This document shows, piece by piece, positions 17,034 to 29,160 of a DNA stretch of 64,000 nt. A program made the position numbers and the translations under genes. The stretch comes from Micropterix aruncella. Taxonomy: Eukaryota > Arthropoda > Insecta > Lepidoptera > Micropterigidae. Where the stretch lies: contig OX155961.1 of assembly GCA_944548615.1 (NCBI GenBank), positions 32,872,116-32,936,115 on the forward strand, given 5' to 3'. Each line of letters begins with the position of its first letter. Within the stretch, counting starts at the first letter, position 1. The notes under the pieces are model-generated. The model did not search any database. It was given only the letters and a program-made list of their open reading frames with translations, and was not told the origin of the DNA.

Positions 17034-17429
17034 TGTCATGAGACCCGAATAATTTTTAATATATCAGTTAATTTTATAGATTACAATATTATTATTTTAC
17101 CAATATACTTCCGGACGATATGGAGAGATTTGTTTATATAGTGGGCGCCAGCCCGGAAGGAGAAGAAGATTTATTTCGGATCTATGAACAAGTGCCAGAG
17201 TCCTTCCACCGTTTAGAATTCTTCTGGGGCAGGGGTACGTAGGCTGCGTCGGGATTTGCGTCGGTTCGCTCAGTCCATCTCAGGCACGGGGGTATTTAGA
17301 ATCCCTTAGTGACCCAGTCTACGGTAAGATGACCATCCCTATGGGATGAACGGCCTTTTATGGATATTGAATTGCTAAATTATTTGAACCATTTCCCTTA
17401 CTAAATAATATATTATTATTCTCGTTCGA

Positions 17430-17443
17430 ACGCCCTCTAGCGG
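17430..17443 (-). promoter_or_regulatory. CTCF-like motif in 5' LTR
   Basis: The reverse strand reads CCGCTAGAGGGCGT, close to the conserved CTCF core CCRCTAGRGGGCG. A second site in the opposite orientation lies at 17,519-17,532. The 3' LTR carries both at +5,460. Binding is inferred only. Confidence 0.35.
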
Positions 17444-17518
17444 TGGCGCGGCGAGTTACTTGGCAAAGTTGGACATCATTTGCTCAACCTGCATTGTGCT
17501 ACTAATGCCCGCGTTTCG

Positions 17519-17532
17519 CCGCTAGATGGCGC
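17519..17532 (+). promoter_or_regulatory. Second CTCF-like motif in 5' LTR
   Basis: CCGCTAGATGGCGC fits the CTCF core with a K (T) in the GRKGGCGC half. The identical 14-mer occurs in the 3' LTR (22,979-22,992) and in the unrelated MITE at 61,096-61,109. Confidence 0.35.
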
Positions 17533-19008
17533 GGACGCGACGGCGGATTCGGTTAATTTAAATTAAATCTTGCTGGAATATGCGCAAAACTAACTTGTAA
17601 CATAAATAAGTGTGCTTTATTTTCCTTAATAAAGAATTCTGAATTTAATGAATTTTCCCAAATAATACTGGAAACTGATTTTAATATTTTATAAATATAT
17701 CTCAACCAATCCTTTCCTTTTATGGTTTTTTAGTCTATTTTATTTATATAAAAAATGAAAATGAAATATATGATATATGATGATATTAAAATTGAAATTA
17801 TTCTGATATTGAGATGATTATGAGTAAAATAAAAGATACCTTTTCGACCCAACTTTACTATTTATTTTTCTATAACCTGTTGCGAAGACATTTCCCGAAA
17901 CTATATGTGTGATATTGAATATTTATATTATTTATGAAACTTAATTTTAATCCGTCGATCGTCGAAGGCCTTGCGAGATTTTTACGAGCGTACGTTACAA
18001 TTATTACATTTTACCCGTGTTTCGATGAGCATTATTCGTAACTGGTTTTTCCTATTTTTTGCCCTACAATGATTTGGCAATTTTAGTGTCGGGTACGCTG
18101 CGCTTTCAACTATCGTAAACGGCGGTAGTCTTTTGCTCTATCATTTTCCCTGATATTTAAATTTGGAAATATTATGTATTCCCTGACGATGACTTGCATT
18201 TATATTTATCTATAATTTGGTATTTTACTTCATAAGCTATTTTATTAATTTATCTGATTTTTAATTGCCTCGGGAAGAACTCAATGCCACTCTGACTTCG
18301 CCACGTTTTAATCCCAAGATTGTCTAACGTGGATTTTAATTATATTTATGTATTTTTTACAGCCTACATTTTAAGTAGAGATCCCCGAAATGATTTTAGA
18401 TTTATTGGCGGTGTCTATCGTTGATCCTATATTAGAAACTACGGATTCCTATATTCAGAAAAACGGGTTAGCACGTATATGTCGTGCAAGACGGGTCTGA
18501 AGGACTAAAAGTATTGCACGATTGTGGTATTGCAAGTTAGAATAAAAGAAATCGAATTTTACTTTAAAAAAAACCGAAAATGAGAATATAATCTACTTGC
18601 CCCAAATAGGATGTGGAGATCACGCTGGAATGCTTTGCCTGCGCCGCACTTGATTCTAGTTATAATTTCTAAAGATGACTTTGACTTTTATATTTTATTC
18701 GTAGATGTAGGTAGGCCACTTCGAAGTCGTGAAATGAGCTCCGGCGGCCGGTAATCGCCGCGAGGCAAAAACCGACCGCCGCGCTGAAACGACGACCTTG
18801 TCAGGCGAGTGCTTCGGGCCAAAAAAAAAAACTCCTCTCACTAGCGATTCTCTACACCCGTGTTCCATCTAATCGCTAGTGATGCCTATTGTGCGATAAA
18901 ATTCGCTTGTATCCTATATTATTGTTATTTTATTTTTATTAACTAATTTTGGCAATAATTGTTTATTATATTGTTTGTTAAACCCGTAATGGTTTTATGA
19001 CCATTACA

Positions 19009-22000
19009 TGCCGGAAAAGATGTTCAGTCTTCGCCCACGAAGACCTTAAACACCAAAGACTAAACGAACTACTATAAGAATCTACCACCTAAAGCGTAGC
19101 CATCGCTACGGTTCTTTAGTTGCCGTGCTACGCTTGCTACGACATAAAAATTTCTAAAAGTTTTATTATATTTTGTCTTGACAGTTTTAAGTACATTATT
19201 ATTAAGAGATAACCCCTGCTTCTAGTCTCCTATTATTTAAAGAAATTATATTTTATAATAAATTTTCCGAAGTTGGAAATTTTTGAGGTTTTCCGATTTT
19301 CTACTAAGTTATTAAAAGAAAGCTATTTATCCAAGTTAGAAAAAATGCTCTGCGAAACACGTCCTTTATAACCTTACATTTTACAATTTTGATACAGTGA
19401 ATACAGTGGCCTGTGTCATCTATTCCGCTCCGTCCAGGGTCTTGTCATTGTCTGCCGTTTTGCCGTATTTCCTTTTATGAATTTTTCCTTCATTTGTGTT
19501 TGTATTAGCCCATATGATGCTCAATTGTCGTCTTTGCCTCGTTACGTCCGGAACTCGTCACCTTGGTAAGAGATGTAGAGAAGAAAGTCATATTAGTAGA
19601 GGTTCGCTCCCAAAGCTTTTTGCTTCGGAGCTTGAACACGAAAATGTCAATTTATACATGTAAATCTGGACACATCATCAGATGCTTTTATAAAGTCTAT
19701 CGAAGTGTAGATGTACTGTTTCAAAAAAATGTTTAAAATTCTGTCCAATTTCTAATTTCTTTATCCCGTTTTTCCCATTTTTTGCCCCTCACTGCACAAA
19801 TGCACTTTTTTTAAAAGTTGCTACACTGAATTGAAGATCAATGCACTGTCGATTGGTATATTAGTCTCTATCTAAACAATGCAGTCCGCATTTTCTCTCA
19901 CAATCTTGGGGGAATTGTCTCGTTCACGCGCTTGTCCGTTTTGCTTTACTGGTCGGTCCACGATACCGTCCCTGGTAATACTGCAGGTCGCATGTTGCCG
20001 GTGCTGACGTCATAGGTAGTTTCGTCTATTTACGTGCCTCCTGGCCTTCCTGTTGCGGTGAAAAAGGAAATAGTTCGACTTTTTACCTTAGGTTTCTGCG
20101 TGGTCTGGAGTCGGATAAGCGTGATTGGATCTTATTTACTTCGGTCGATCCTCGGTATCTTCCTTTGCTATTTGTATGGGTGTGCTGCGCTTTCGAGGAG
20201 TCGTGAGCCATTGCTGCTGATCTCTGTCGTCCGCGTCGTGGCTCTTCCAGCTGCCATATAGCGTTTCCATTTTGTCCTTTTATTATCGGCGTCCTCTTTC
20301 TCGTCGCTCTGTCTCTTTCTGGAATGTATAATTTTCTTTGCTGCATCATATGGTCTCTTATTTTTTACTAGGATTGCGGTTGGCTGGCAATTCATTAGGA
20401 AGGGTTTGACAGGAAGGGCATATTCTCGTATACAACTTTATTTTTATTTCGAAAATTTTGACGGAACAAAAGAGACGTGCTTCTGCGTTTTCTTTACAAA
20501 TTACAGAAATTTTTAAACTACTACATCTATTCTTACTATTTAATAAAAAAACATTTTTATTTTACTTTTTTTTTTTAAACAAAAATTCTCCCACATTGCT
20601 TTTCAAATAAGCTTCCAGTAACTAAATTTAAGACTATATTTTATTAGGTGTTCGTATGGATACACCTTCCGATTTTTCAGATTTTCTTCTTCAAACAAGT
20701 GTTGAGGTTTTTCGTATTTTAATATTTAAGTAAAACGAAAAATAAACATTTTGATAACGCTCCACTTCTTGTGAGAGCTTATCTTAATTACTACAAAATC
20801 AAATGTTACAAAGTAAATTATGTCTCAACGTCGATCTTTATTTATATGTGTGGCTGGCTTAATAAATTATGGGCAGATTTCTAGCGTGATATCTTTTTAA
20901 GAGTATGGAAAAATTGAAGAGTGTATATTTATATGAAATTTATGTGTTGTGAAACGTGGACAGTATCTCGCACTTTTATATTTAATTTATTAAAAAAATT
21001 ATTTATATAATTTACACCAAGTATTTTTGTTAATAGTATGTCATGGTGAGGGTTCCAATGACATTGATAATTTTTCATATAATAGATTATTCACCGTCAC
21101 AGTGGTATTGGTCTCCCCGAGTGAAATATAAGATATATATATATATATATGAGATTTCCCTTTTAAAAATATTTATAAGTTTTTTTTGTATAGAAATGAC
21201 TTATATATTGGTGACCAGTCTCTGTTGAAACAATAATAGACGTCGATCCACATAATTTTAATTCATGCGGAAGCGTGGACACTATAGTCTTTAATTTAAT
21301 AGAAAAAATATGGGAAATCTTTAGATTTTTTTTTAAAAATTTTTTTTTATGATACTATATATGGTGACTGTTCTGCGATCTAAAGCGCATATTAACTACG
21401 TAATTTACTCTAGTAGTAGTAAGTTAATAGTAAATCTTATATACCTTGTTCGGCAAGAATTTATTTAACTTATCAGGTTTTTAAGCCTTCCGAATTTAAT
21501 GTTTGTGTTGAACATATATTTTACTGAGATGTTATTATTGTTGTCTTGAGTGTGAATGATAGAATTTTCAATATTTAGCTTAAGTTTTTCTCTTTCGCGG
21601 TACATACATTCTACTTGCTTGCGTCTACATGCAATACCTTCCTTGCATACAATCTTTCATACTAAAACTGACTGCCTTGTAGTTACTCTTTTTATCAATT
21701 CTTGACAGTACAAATTGATTCTTCTCTACAGTATTGTACACTTTATCAGAAATTACGTGTTCAGCTAAGATTAATTCGCTACTAACTATGAGCGTTTTTG
21801 GGCAAACTAATTTTGAGCAGCGTTTCAGCGGGACATAACGGAAAATCTATAAGTCTTTTTTGAAGAAAACAAGACAATAAAAACAATTCATGGTATGGAA
21901 AAATATTCCATGTCCTGATAAATTCAGGATCGGATGAGATCTTTCTGTAGCTATATGTTGTAATATACAATGGTTTTTTTTATCGTGAACATTCTAGTCG

Positions 22001-22493
22001 CTAGTTAGAAATGTCAGCAGTTTCGCCATGTAATTACATAATAGTAAAAATAAATAATAATAGTAGAGTTTATTCATAAATGAATTTAGGACCTGTCCGT
22101 GAACAATTTTAATTTGAACGCGAACGGCTTAACGTCCGGTATACTCTATTTAAAATATAATATTATAAAATAATTTGTATCCTTCAGAGCTGATCAAAGT
22201 AAATTTTAATTCTACCTGTCAGGTGATGTTTACAATAGACGGGTATCAAGCACCCAGGTGTTTTTACTCCATGAGCAGGGTTAGGTCACCGAACCCTTCA
22301 GATTTTGCTTATATGCAAATATATAGTATAAAATGATAGGTATAGAAGTATCTCAATCCTTAGACTTATCCGCATGGCTCCTTTTTACTATATTATATGT
22401 TAAATTTGTTTGAAAAAAAAAATTAGCCCCCGTTGGCTCGCCAATTTGTTTGAAAGTTTGAAAAGAAAAATAGACCCACTTTGGGCGCCAATT
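19009..22493 (+). other. Internal region of non-coding LTR element
   Basis: About 3.5 kb between the LTRs with no gag, protease, RT, RNase H or integrase motif in any frame that I could recognise. The longest open frames (20,034-20,395, overlapping on both strands) are in a GC-richer patch and have no family signature. No convincing TGG-type primer-binding site follows the 5' LTR (it begins TGCCGGAAAAG). The region just before the 3' LTR reads TTTGGGCGCCAATT. The element would need proteins in trans. Confidence 0.75.
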
Positions 22494-24468
22494 TGTCATG
22501 AGACCCGAATAATTTTTAATATATCAGTTAATTTTATAGATTACAATATTATTATTTTACCAATATACTTCCGGACGATATGGAGAGATTTGTTTATATA
22601 GTGGGCGCCAGCCCGGAAGGAGAAGAAGATTTATTTCGGATCTATGAACAAGTGCCAGAGTCCTTCCACCGTTTAGAATTCTTCTGGGGCAGGGGTACGT
22701 AGGCTGCGTCGGGATTTGCGTCGGTTCGCTCAGTCCATCTCAGGCACGGGGGTATTTAGAATCCCTTAGTGACCCAGTCTACGGTAAGATGACCATCCCT
22801 ATGGGATGAACGGCCTTTTATGGATATTGAATTGCTAAATTATTTGAACCATTTCCCTTACTAAATAATATATTATTATTCTCGTTCGAACGCCCTCTAG
22901 CGGTGGCGCGGCGAGTTACTTGGCAAAGTTGGACATCATTTGCTCAACCTGCATTGTGCTACTAATGCCCGCGTTTCGCCGCTAGATGGCGCGGACGCGA
23001 CGGCGGATTCGGTTAATTTAAATTAAATCTTGCTGGAATATGCGCAAAACTAACTTGTAACATAAATAAGTGTGCTTTATTTTCCTTAATAAAGAATTCT
23101 GAATTTAATGAATTTTCCCAAATAATACTGGAAACTGATTTTAATATTTTATAAATATATCTCAACCAATCCTTTCCTTTTATGGTTTTTTAGTCTATTT
23201 TATTTATATAAAAAATGAAAATGAAATATATGATATATGATGATATTAAAATTGAAATTATTCTGATATTGAGATGATTATGAGTAAAATAAAAGATACC
23301 TTTTCGACCCAACTTTACTATTTATTTTTCTATAACCTGTTGCGAAGACATTTCCCGAAACTATATGTGTGATATTGAATATTTATATTATTTATGAAAC
23401 TTAATTTTAATCCGTCGATCGTCGAAGGCCTTGCGAGATTTTTACGAGCGTACGTTACAATTATTACATTTTACCCGTGTTTCGATGAGCATTATTCGTA
23501 ACTGGTTTTTCCTATTTTTTGCCCTACAATGATTTGGCAATTTTAGTGTCGGGTACGCTGCGCTTTCAACTATCGTAAACGGCGGTAGTCTTTTGCTCTA
23601 TCATTTTCCCTGATATTTAAATTTGGAAATATTATGTATTCCCTGACGATGACTTGCATTTATATTTATCTATAATTTGGTATTTTACTTCATAAGCTAT
23701 TTTATTAATTTATCTGATTTTTAATTGCCTCGGGAAGAACTCAATGCCACTCTGACTTCGCCACGTTTTAATCCCAAGATTGTCTAACGTGGATTTTAAT
23801 TATATTTATGTATTTTTTACAGCCTACATTTTAAGTAGAGATCGCCGAAATGATTTTAGATTTATTGGCGGTGTCTATCGTTGATCCTATATTAGAAACT
23901 ACGGATTCCTATATTCAGAAAAACGGGTTAGCACGTATATGTCGTGCAAGACGGGTCTGAAGGACTAAAAGTATTGCACGATTGTGGTATTGCAAGTTAG
24001 AATAAAAGAAATCGAATTTTACTTTAAAAAAAACCGAAAATGAGAATATAATCTACTTGCCCCAAATAGGATGTGGAGATCACGCTGGAATGCTTTGCCT
24101 GCGCCGCACTTGATTCTAGTTATAATTTCTAAAGATGACTTTGACTTTTATATTTTATTCGTAGATGTAGGTAGGCCACTTCGAAGTCGTGAAATGAGCT
24201 CCGGCGGCCGGTAATCGCCGCGAGGCAAAAACCGACCGCCGCGCTGAAACGACGACCTTGTCAGGCGAGTGCTTCGGGCCAAAAAAAAAAACTCCTCTCA
24301 CTAGCGATTCTCTACACCCGTGTTCCATCTAATCGCTAGTGATGCCTATTGTGCGATAAAATTCGCTTGTATCCTATATTATTGTTATTTTATTTTTATT
24401 AACTAATTTTGGCAATAATTGTTTATTATATTGTTTGTTAAACCCGTAATGGTTTTATGACCATTACA
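22494..24468 (+). repeat. 3' LTR (1,975 bp) of non-coding LTR element
   Basis: Direct copy of 17,034-19,008 with one visible substitution at 23,843. It ends ACA at 24,468 and is followed by AGTG, matching the base pairs before the 5' LTR. AATAAA is at 23,088-23,093. CTCF-like motifs are at 22,890-22,903 (-) and 22,979-22,992 (+). Confidence 0.93.
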
Positions 24469-24900
24469 AGTGCTTTTAGAACAATTAATGACGTTCCCCT
24501 CGAATGTCGTGTAGTCCTTTTAGAAAGAACATACTTTACTTTTACCTCCTCCTCTATCCTGGATAATCTCTCCTAAACCTTGCTTGCGGGCTTATGCAAG
24601 CAATGAAAACTTGACCAGGCGATCGGACATTCATTGCTATAATACTCGTAGAAACAAGCAAATTTGACTAATCAAATAAAGACTTGCCAAAATAGGTAAC
24701 AGTAGCATCTGCTATAGTATCAAATTTTATAATTATTTGTGATTAGTTAGTCGAACATTATATAATATATAATTAAGTTCAAGATAGGTTAATTTATAGC
24801 TCAAGAAAATGTGCCATATAAGACTAAAGGATGTTTATAGACACGTATATTGATATATTGACGCGGTCGACTAGCATACGTATGTTTATTTGGATCAGAC
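24469..24900. other. Intergenic flank of LTR element
   Basis: AT-rich sequence with no gene or repeat that I recognise. Confidence 0.5.
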
Positions 24901-24959
24901 GAGCCTACTAGGCATACTCAACTTCGGACAAGGAGATCTGACGGCGAATTCAACTCGGA

Positions 24960-25365
24960 TGGGCAGCATTCAAACGTGGTTGCTAACTACTGGCCATGCA
25001 CAAGCTCAAAGTAGCGCATCGAGCCATGTAGAGAGCTATGCTTAGAGTTTCACTGCGTGATAGGATCCGAAGCGAGAAAATCCGCAGAAGAACCAAGGTC
25101 ACTTACATAGCCCGTAAAATCAACAACTTGAATTGGCAATGGACAGGCCGCCATATACCACGCAGAACCGACAACCGTTAAGTAAAACCGTTGTTCTGGA
25201 ATGGCGACCACAAACCGGCAAACGCGGTGTGTAGGACAGCCCCCCATATGATGGATCGATGACATTGGCACGATCGCAGAAAGCAGGTGGATATAGGTTG
25301 CTCAAGGCTCAAGGAGGTCTACGTCAAACAGTGGATGTCTACCGGCTGATGATGATGATGGTGCT
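24960..25365 (+). pseudogene. RTE-type LINE ORF2 C-terminus, decayed
   Basis: The plus strand encodes the typical end of lepidopteran RTE-like endonuclease/RT proteins. KLKVAHRAM is followed by a TAG, then RAMLRVSLRDRIR, then KIRRRTKVT.IARKI, then LNWQWTG. After a frameshift come RRTDNR, EWRP-like, GRP-like and W-D-D-like residues. At least one stop and one frameshift interrupt it. A short (GAT)n run (TGATGATGATGATGG) near 25,347 fits the simple-sequence 3' end of this family. The family normally mobilises itself by target-primed reverse transcription; this copy cannot. Confidence 0.75.
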
Positions 25366-25369
25366 GACA

Positions 25370-25868
25370 TGAATATAGACAGATCAACATTTTATTAAAC
25401 ACAGTCAACTAACAAATGTAAAAAACAGTAGATGAAAAAACCCCTACCTATAGGAAGTGTCTCCACAAAACTCTCAAAATATAATTTCTAAAAATTATGG
25501 AAATTTTTCACATTTCTGATTCTGAATCTGCTTATAGAAATTACAAAGTTTCACGGTTCGAGAAGGGACGCTAAATATGGAAACAGATTCAGCCATCAAA
25601 TCTGACAGCTTAATGTAAGCAGCACAGCGTCCGAAGTTAGTGCTGCGCCTTTTAATTTAATAACTTTTCGCAATAATATTTCCCTATTCTTCATAGAGTA
25701 ATTAAGTGAAAAAATTGGTTGTGTTACCCTATTACTTTCCCAGCCAGTAACCAATGACTAATATCATCTAAATATAATTTCATAAATAAAATCGACGAGC
25801 GCCCTCTCTCGACCGGTGGACGAACCCTGTTCGGTTCCATTGCGACCGCCTAATGTAGATACCTGAGG
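25370..25868. other. Intergenic
   Basis: AT-rich, no gene recognised. Confidence 0.5.
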
Positions 25869-26235
25869 TGGGAGCTAATGGGCTCTGTTTGAGTTGGCCA
25901 CGAAGACCTATTCGTTCAGCGTCGGTCACACTCACGGGTCAACACCCATCCGGCGGCCTCCACGTATGAAGTGCGAGCCCGCGTAGGACCCTGACCCGTG
26001 GGCCAGTTTCCCGAGTCAATCTTCTGGCGCTCCTGGATGGTTTGCGCACTCTGCGGCGTCAGCCAATCGATTGTGCATTCTGACTGACAGTCGGGGGGAG
26101 TCTGGAAACAGTACCTACTGTCTCCTATAGAGGTTTGGTCAATAAAAATCCAGCGTCGACGAAGCGTCAGGCCTGATTCGACGTCTGCTCGCGCCGGCAA
26201 GCGGTGCATATTAAACTTTGGAAAGCAGCGCTAGC
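25869..26235 (+). mobile_element. S1-b, left part (LINE-occupied copy)
   Basis: Starts with the S1 head GGGAGCTAATGGGC, followed by GAGTTGGCCACGAAGACC. It carries the shared block with TCTGACTGACAGTCGG and CAGTACCTACTGTCTCC, then switches to a tail shared only with S1-a (TCAATAAAAATCCAGCG). It is interrupted after GCGCTAGC by the LINE and resumes at 27,411. Confidence 0.85.
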
Positions 26236-27018
26236 CACCTTATCCAGGACGACATTAATAGGTTGTTTGAGTACTGCGAAAGAAACAGACTCTCTCTCAA
26301 CGCTTTGAAATGCAATCAAATTACGTTTAGCCGTAAAAAAAATAATTTGCATTTTCAGTATTTTATCAACCATGATCCGATTCCTAACGCGCTGAGCATT
26401 CGCGACCTTGGCGTTCAACTCGATAACCGATTGACATTTGACGAACACATACAAGGCATTGTCAGTAAAGCGTTAAAAACCTTGGGCTTCATTAGTAGGG
26501 TCTCTAAGTCGTTCTCTGACCCGACTGTATTCAAAACCCTTTATTTTGCATACATCCGCAGCGTATTAGAGTTTGCATCTCCGATCTGGAATCCGCAATA
26601 TCATGTATGTAAGGAGAGAATAGAAAGCGTCCAAAATCGATTTATGAGACAATTAAACTACCGTCAATGCTTGGGACTGAACACGTACGAGGAGAGGATG
26701 AATCACTTCAATATTACATCATTGGAGAACCGCCGTACCACGGCAGACATGGTATTATTACACAAAGTTATCCATAATAAGGTGGACAACCCGTATTTCA
26801 CACTGAATCTATCTTTTCACGTTCCACCACGCGTGGCTCGCTTTCCCCGTACCTTCGAAGTCCCGCGCGTCCGTACTAGGTATGCCCAGAATTCCATCAT
26901 GTACCGCTTAATGTCAACTTACGATAATCATTTCCAGAATATCGACCTATTTAACATGAAAGAGAAAAAAATTAAGCAAAGCATATACTTAAAATTAATC
27001 GAAAATGCGACATAGACA
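26236..27018 (+). CDS. LINE reverse transcriptase, C-terminal part (partial)
   Basis: An open frame of about 260 codons, intact to a TAG at 27,013-27,015. It begins with the helix downstream of the missing YADD box (LIQDDINRLFEYC, then NRLSLNALKCNQITF). It continues through the thumb region (IRDLGVQLDNRLTFDEHI; TLYFAYIRSVLEFASPIWNP) and the C-terminal domain (IESVQNRFMRQL; FNITSLENRR). These words place it in the Jockey/CR1 group of non-LTR retrotransposons. Endonuclease, fingers and palm are lost to 5' truncation, so there is no activity. An intact frame in a truncated copy suggests a young insertion. There is no natural start codon; the frame opens in the flanking repeat. Confidence 0.85.
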
Positions 27019-27371
27019 TTTCTCATGAGATACTTATGTCTTAGGGACTATTTGTTTTTTCGTTCTTTGTTCTTTAACTGTATATGATAGGTTTATATGA
27101 TAGAGTATTTTTTTCTTATTTTTCTTAATTTTTCAAATTTTTCAAATTTTTCTTCAATTTTTCTTATTTTTTGTACTGCACATTATTACTTAAAATCTAT
27201 TAACACCCATTCCTTCCTTTTCCTTTCCTTTTCCCCTCCCAACCCCCATAGAATGCACTGTGCGTATTGGAGACTTAACTAACTAAAACTATTGTTGAAA
27301 GCATGTCATCGGCCAGAAATATTGTATATAATGTAATTGTAATATTTTTTGTAGCGCTGTATGTTTTCCCT

Positions 27372-27410
<39 letters not shown>
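26236..27410 (+). mobile_element. 5'-truncated Jockey/CR1-type LINE insertion
   Basis: A retroposed LINE 3' end made of the RT C-terminal coding region to 27,018, a 3'UTR and a terminal (TAAA)n of about nine units (27,374-27,410). Both junctions are fixed by the paralogous empty site at 16.7 kb. No target-site duplication is seen; instead about six bases (ACAGAA) of the empty site are missing. Truncation falls just after the RT active-site region, which is usual for target-primed insertions. Confidence 0.9.
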
Positions 27411-27412
<2 letters not shown>

Positions 27413-27505
27413 ACTGTCTTTGCGCAGTGGTGGTATAAGGGTGTTAATGGTAAAGCATATTTAGCGTAACTCTCAGAGCGCTCTCATGTTTCAAATAATT
27501 GTAAT
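27411..27505 (+). mobile_element. S1-b, right part
   Basis: AAACTGTCTTTGCGCAGTGG to AAATAATTGTAAT matches the reverse complement of 16,677-16,770. It is the continuation of the repeat split by the LINE. Confidence 0.85.
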
Positions 27506-28830
27506 CAATTTAGGGCCTAAATAAAAAATGTGGCTAAGTGCGATGCTAGAGAATTAGCCACTCAATATAACGAAATTAAAATGAAACTCACTCACCCGCT
27601 TACATTGTAGGAGTAATCGCGCCTGGAAGATTTCGACATTAGTTAAAAGCCTTAATGTCCAAGGCAATGAGCAACTTTTTCGAGTACAGATTGTAATTTG
27701 GTTCCTTATCGAGGGATTCGCTTAGAAACTTTTTTCAATTATTGCTTATTTAAAAAAAAAACATATAACTAAAATTCTTCAATGGTCGTTCCCAGGTTCA
27801 TGTCATCATGTCACCTTAACGACTTTGTTCTGAATATTATGACACTCCTTAATTGATGAAAGCATTGTTAAAGAAACACTAGATGAATCGGACGAAAGGT
27901 TGTTTTTCAACTCGCCCCACTTCTTCGTGTTTTATTTCCTTATAGCACGATTCCTTCCCTTAGGCACAAATGATAACTGATTGCTTTCAGGAAAACTCAT
28001 TTCGCGAAAGGGGCTGCTTGTTTACCATTTCAACGGATGCGACAGCTCAAGCGAAACACAAGTATTCGCACCGTAATTTCGGATTCAGCAGTTGCTGAGG
28101 AGAGAATTCAGGAGAATGAAGGCGTTAATGAGGAACTTCCAGCTCGTTATCCTCGCTTGCAAAATATCAGGCGGCAGTATATACCCAGCATGTACAACAT
28201 AATTTGCAAGAGCATTTAGCCCACGTAGTCGTTGCGTTCCTGCTTTGAGGCACGAGCATATGTACTGAATTCTGCATTGATTAAGGAAGGTGGTACATAA
28301 ATCCGAAAGTGTCGTAATAGTCCAAGAGGCAGTGACAAAAATATCCAAAAGTTTTGTAAAGGTGATACTTTTAGATCAGACAGTATTTTGGCCATAGAAT
28401 GCTGAAGAGTCCTAATGTGTTTTGGAAAAGCTGAAAATTCATAAGTAGACAGTGGATGAAATACAGAACTCGAAACAAATGGTCAGACTGTTTAACAATA
28501 TGATGCGTGGCGTCAGCATTACTCCATAAATATACATCAAAATACAAAATTATAAATACAAATACAAAATTATCCAAGAATCTTAACACATAGATCGCAA
28601 TAAAAAAATTGGTTGTCACCTTAAGACTTTTCCGGCTAGTAGACAAGCCCCCCTCCCCCTCTCTCCGCGCCAACTTAACCTGCCCCCGCGCGCCAATTCC
28701 TAGTGTATTTGTTGTATTTTCCGTAATATTAAAATGGAATTTTGCCAATAATGTTGTAGTATTTTATTTAATATGTCGGAATTTAAATAATAATTGTGTT
28801 GCTTGTAAACAAGTTTTCACAACGTGATTT
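27506..28830. other. Intergenic, no recognised gene
   Basis: Open frames at 28,037-28,219 (+), 28,085-28,348 (-) and 28,371-28,748 (-) show no family motif and overlap each other. A C-rich tract (CCCCCCTCCCCCTCTC) sits at 28,647-28,670. Confidence 0.5.
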
Positions 28831-28849
28831 CAGCTTAACAACATATGAC

Positions 28850-29160
28850 TAGCGCTCCCTCTGGTAGACTTATTTCAACCATAATCTTTTCAAGTCTTGC
28901 CATGATCAAATGACGCCTTATTGCCAAATTTTAGCTCAATCAGATGAAGACTTTGGGCGCTATCGTGGAGGAATACACATACACGCAAACAAAACACAGA
29001 CAGACTTCACCGCACCGGGGCGGGGGGAGGGGGTGTTAATGAAAGGGAGGGGGGCAAAATTATACGAGTATATAAGCAATTTATATTGTCGGAGATGTGA
29101 GGGTGCATCTGTAAATGGTAATTATGTGTGCATCTGTAAATGCGTTGTTATTTTTTAAAT
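28850..29160. repeat. Probable old interspersed repeat fragment
   Basis: The text TTGCCAAATTTTAGCTCAATCAGATG, followed by ACACATACACGCAAACAAAACACAGACAGAC, resembles a widespread lepidopteran repeat ending in CA/GA-rich DNA. It is followed by a G-rich run (GGGGCGGGGGGAGGGGG). The assignment is from memory of the style, not a match I can show. Confidence 0.3.

Larger units (their letters stand above)
17034..19008 (+). repeat. 5' LTR (1,975 bp) of non-coding LTR element
   Basis: Begins TGTCATGAGACCCG and ends GACCATTACA. The same sequence recurs at 22,494-24,468 with an offset of 5,460. The only difference I saw is C at 18,383 against G at 23,843. The ends obey TG...CA. AGTG precedes the left LTR and AGTG follows the right one, a 4-bp target-site duplication. 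AATAAA is at 17,628-17,633. There is an 11-bp inverted repeat CACTAGCGATT/AATCGCTAGTG (18,839-18,881), and TAATGG/CCATTA at the 3' end. The strand is assigned from AATAAA only. Confidence 0.93.

Noticed and set aside
19990..20400. Coding block inside the non-coding LTR element
   Set aside because: Frames on both strands overlap and stop early; no zinc knuckle, protease or RT words.
26218..26234. Start codon for the LINE frame at TTG/GTG upstream of 26,235
   Set aside because: The bases before 26,236 belong to the S1-b repeat, as its empty-site paralogue shows; the LINE is simply 5'-truncated.
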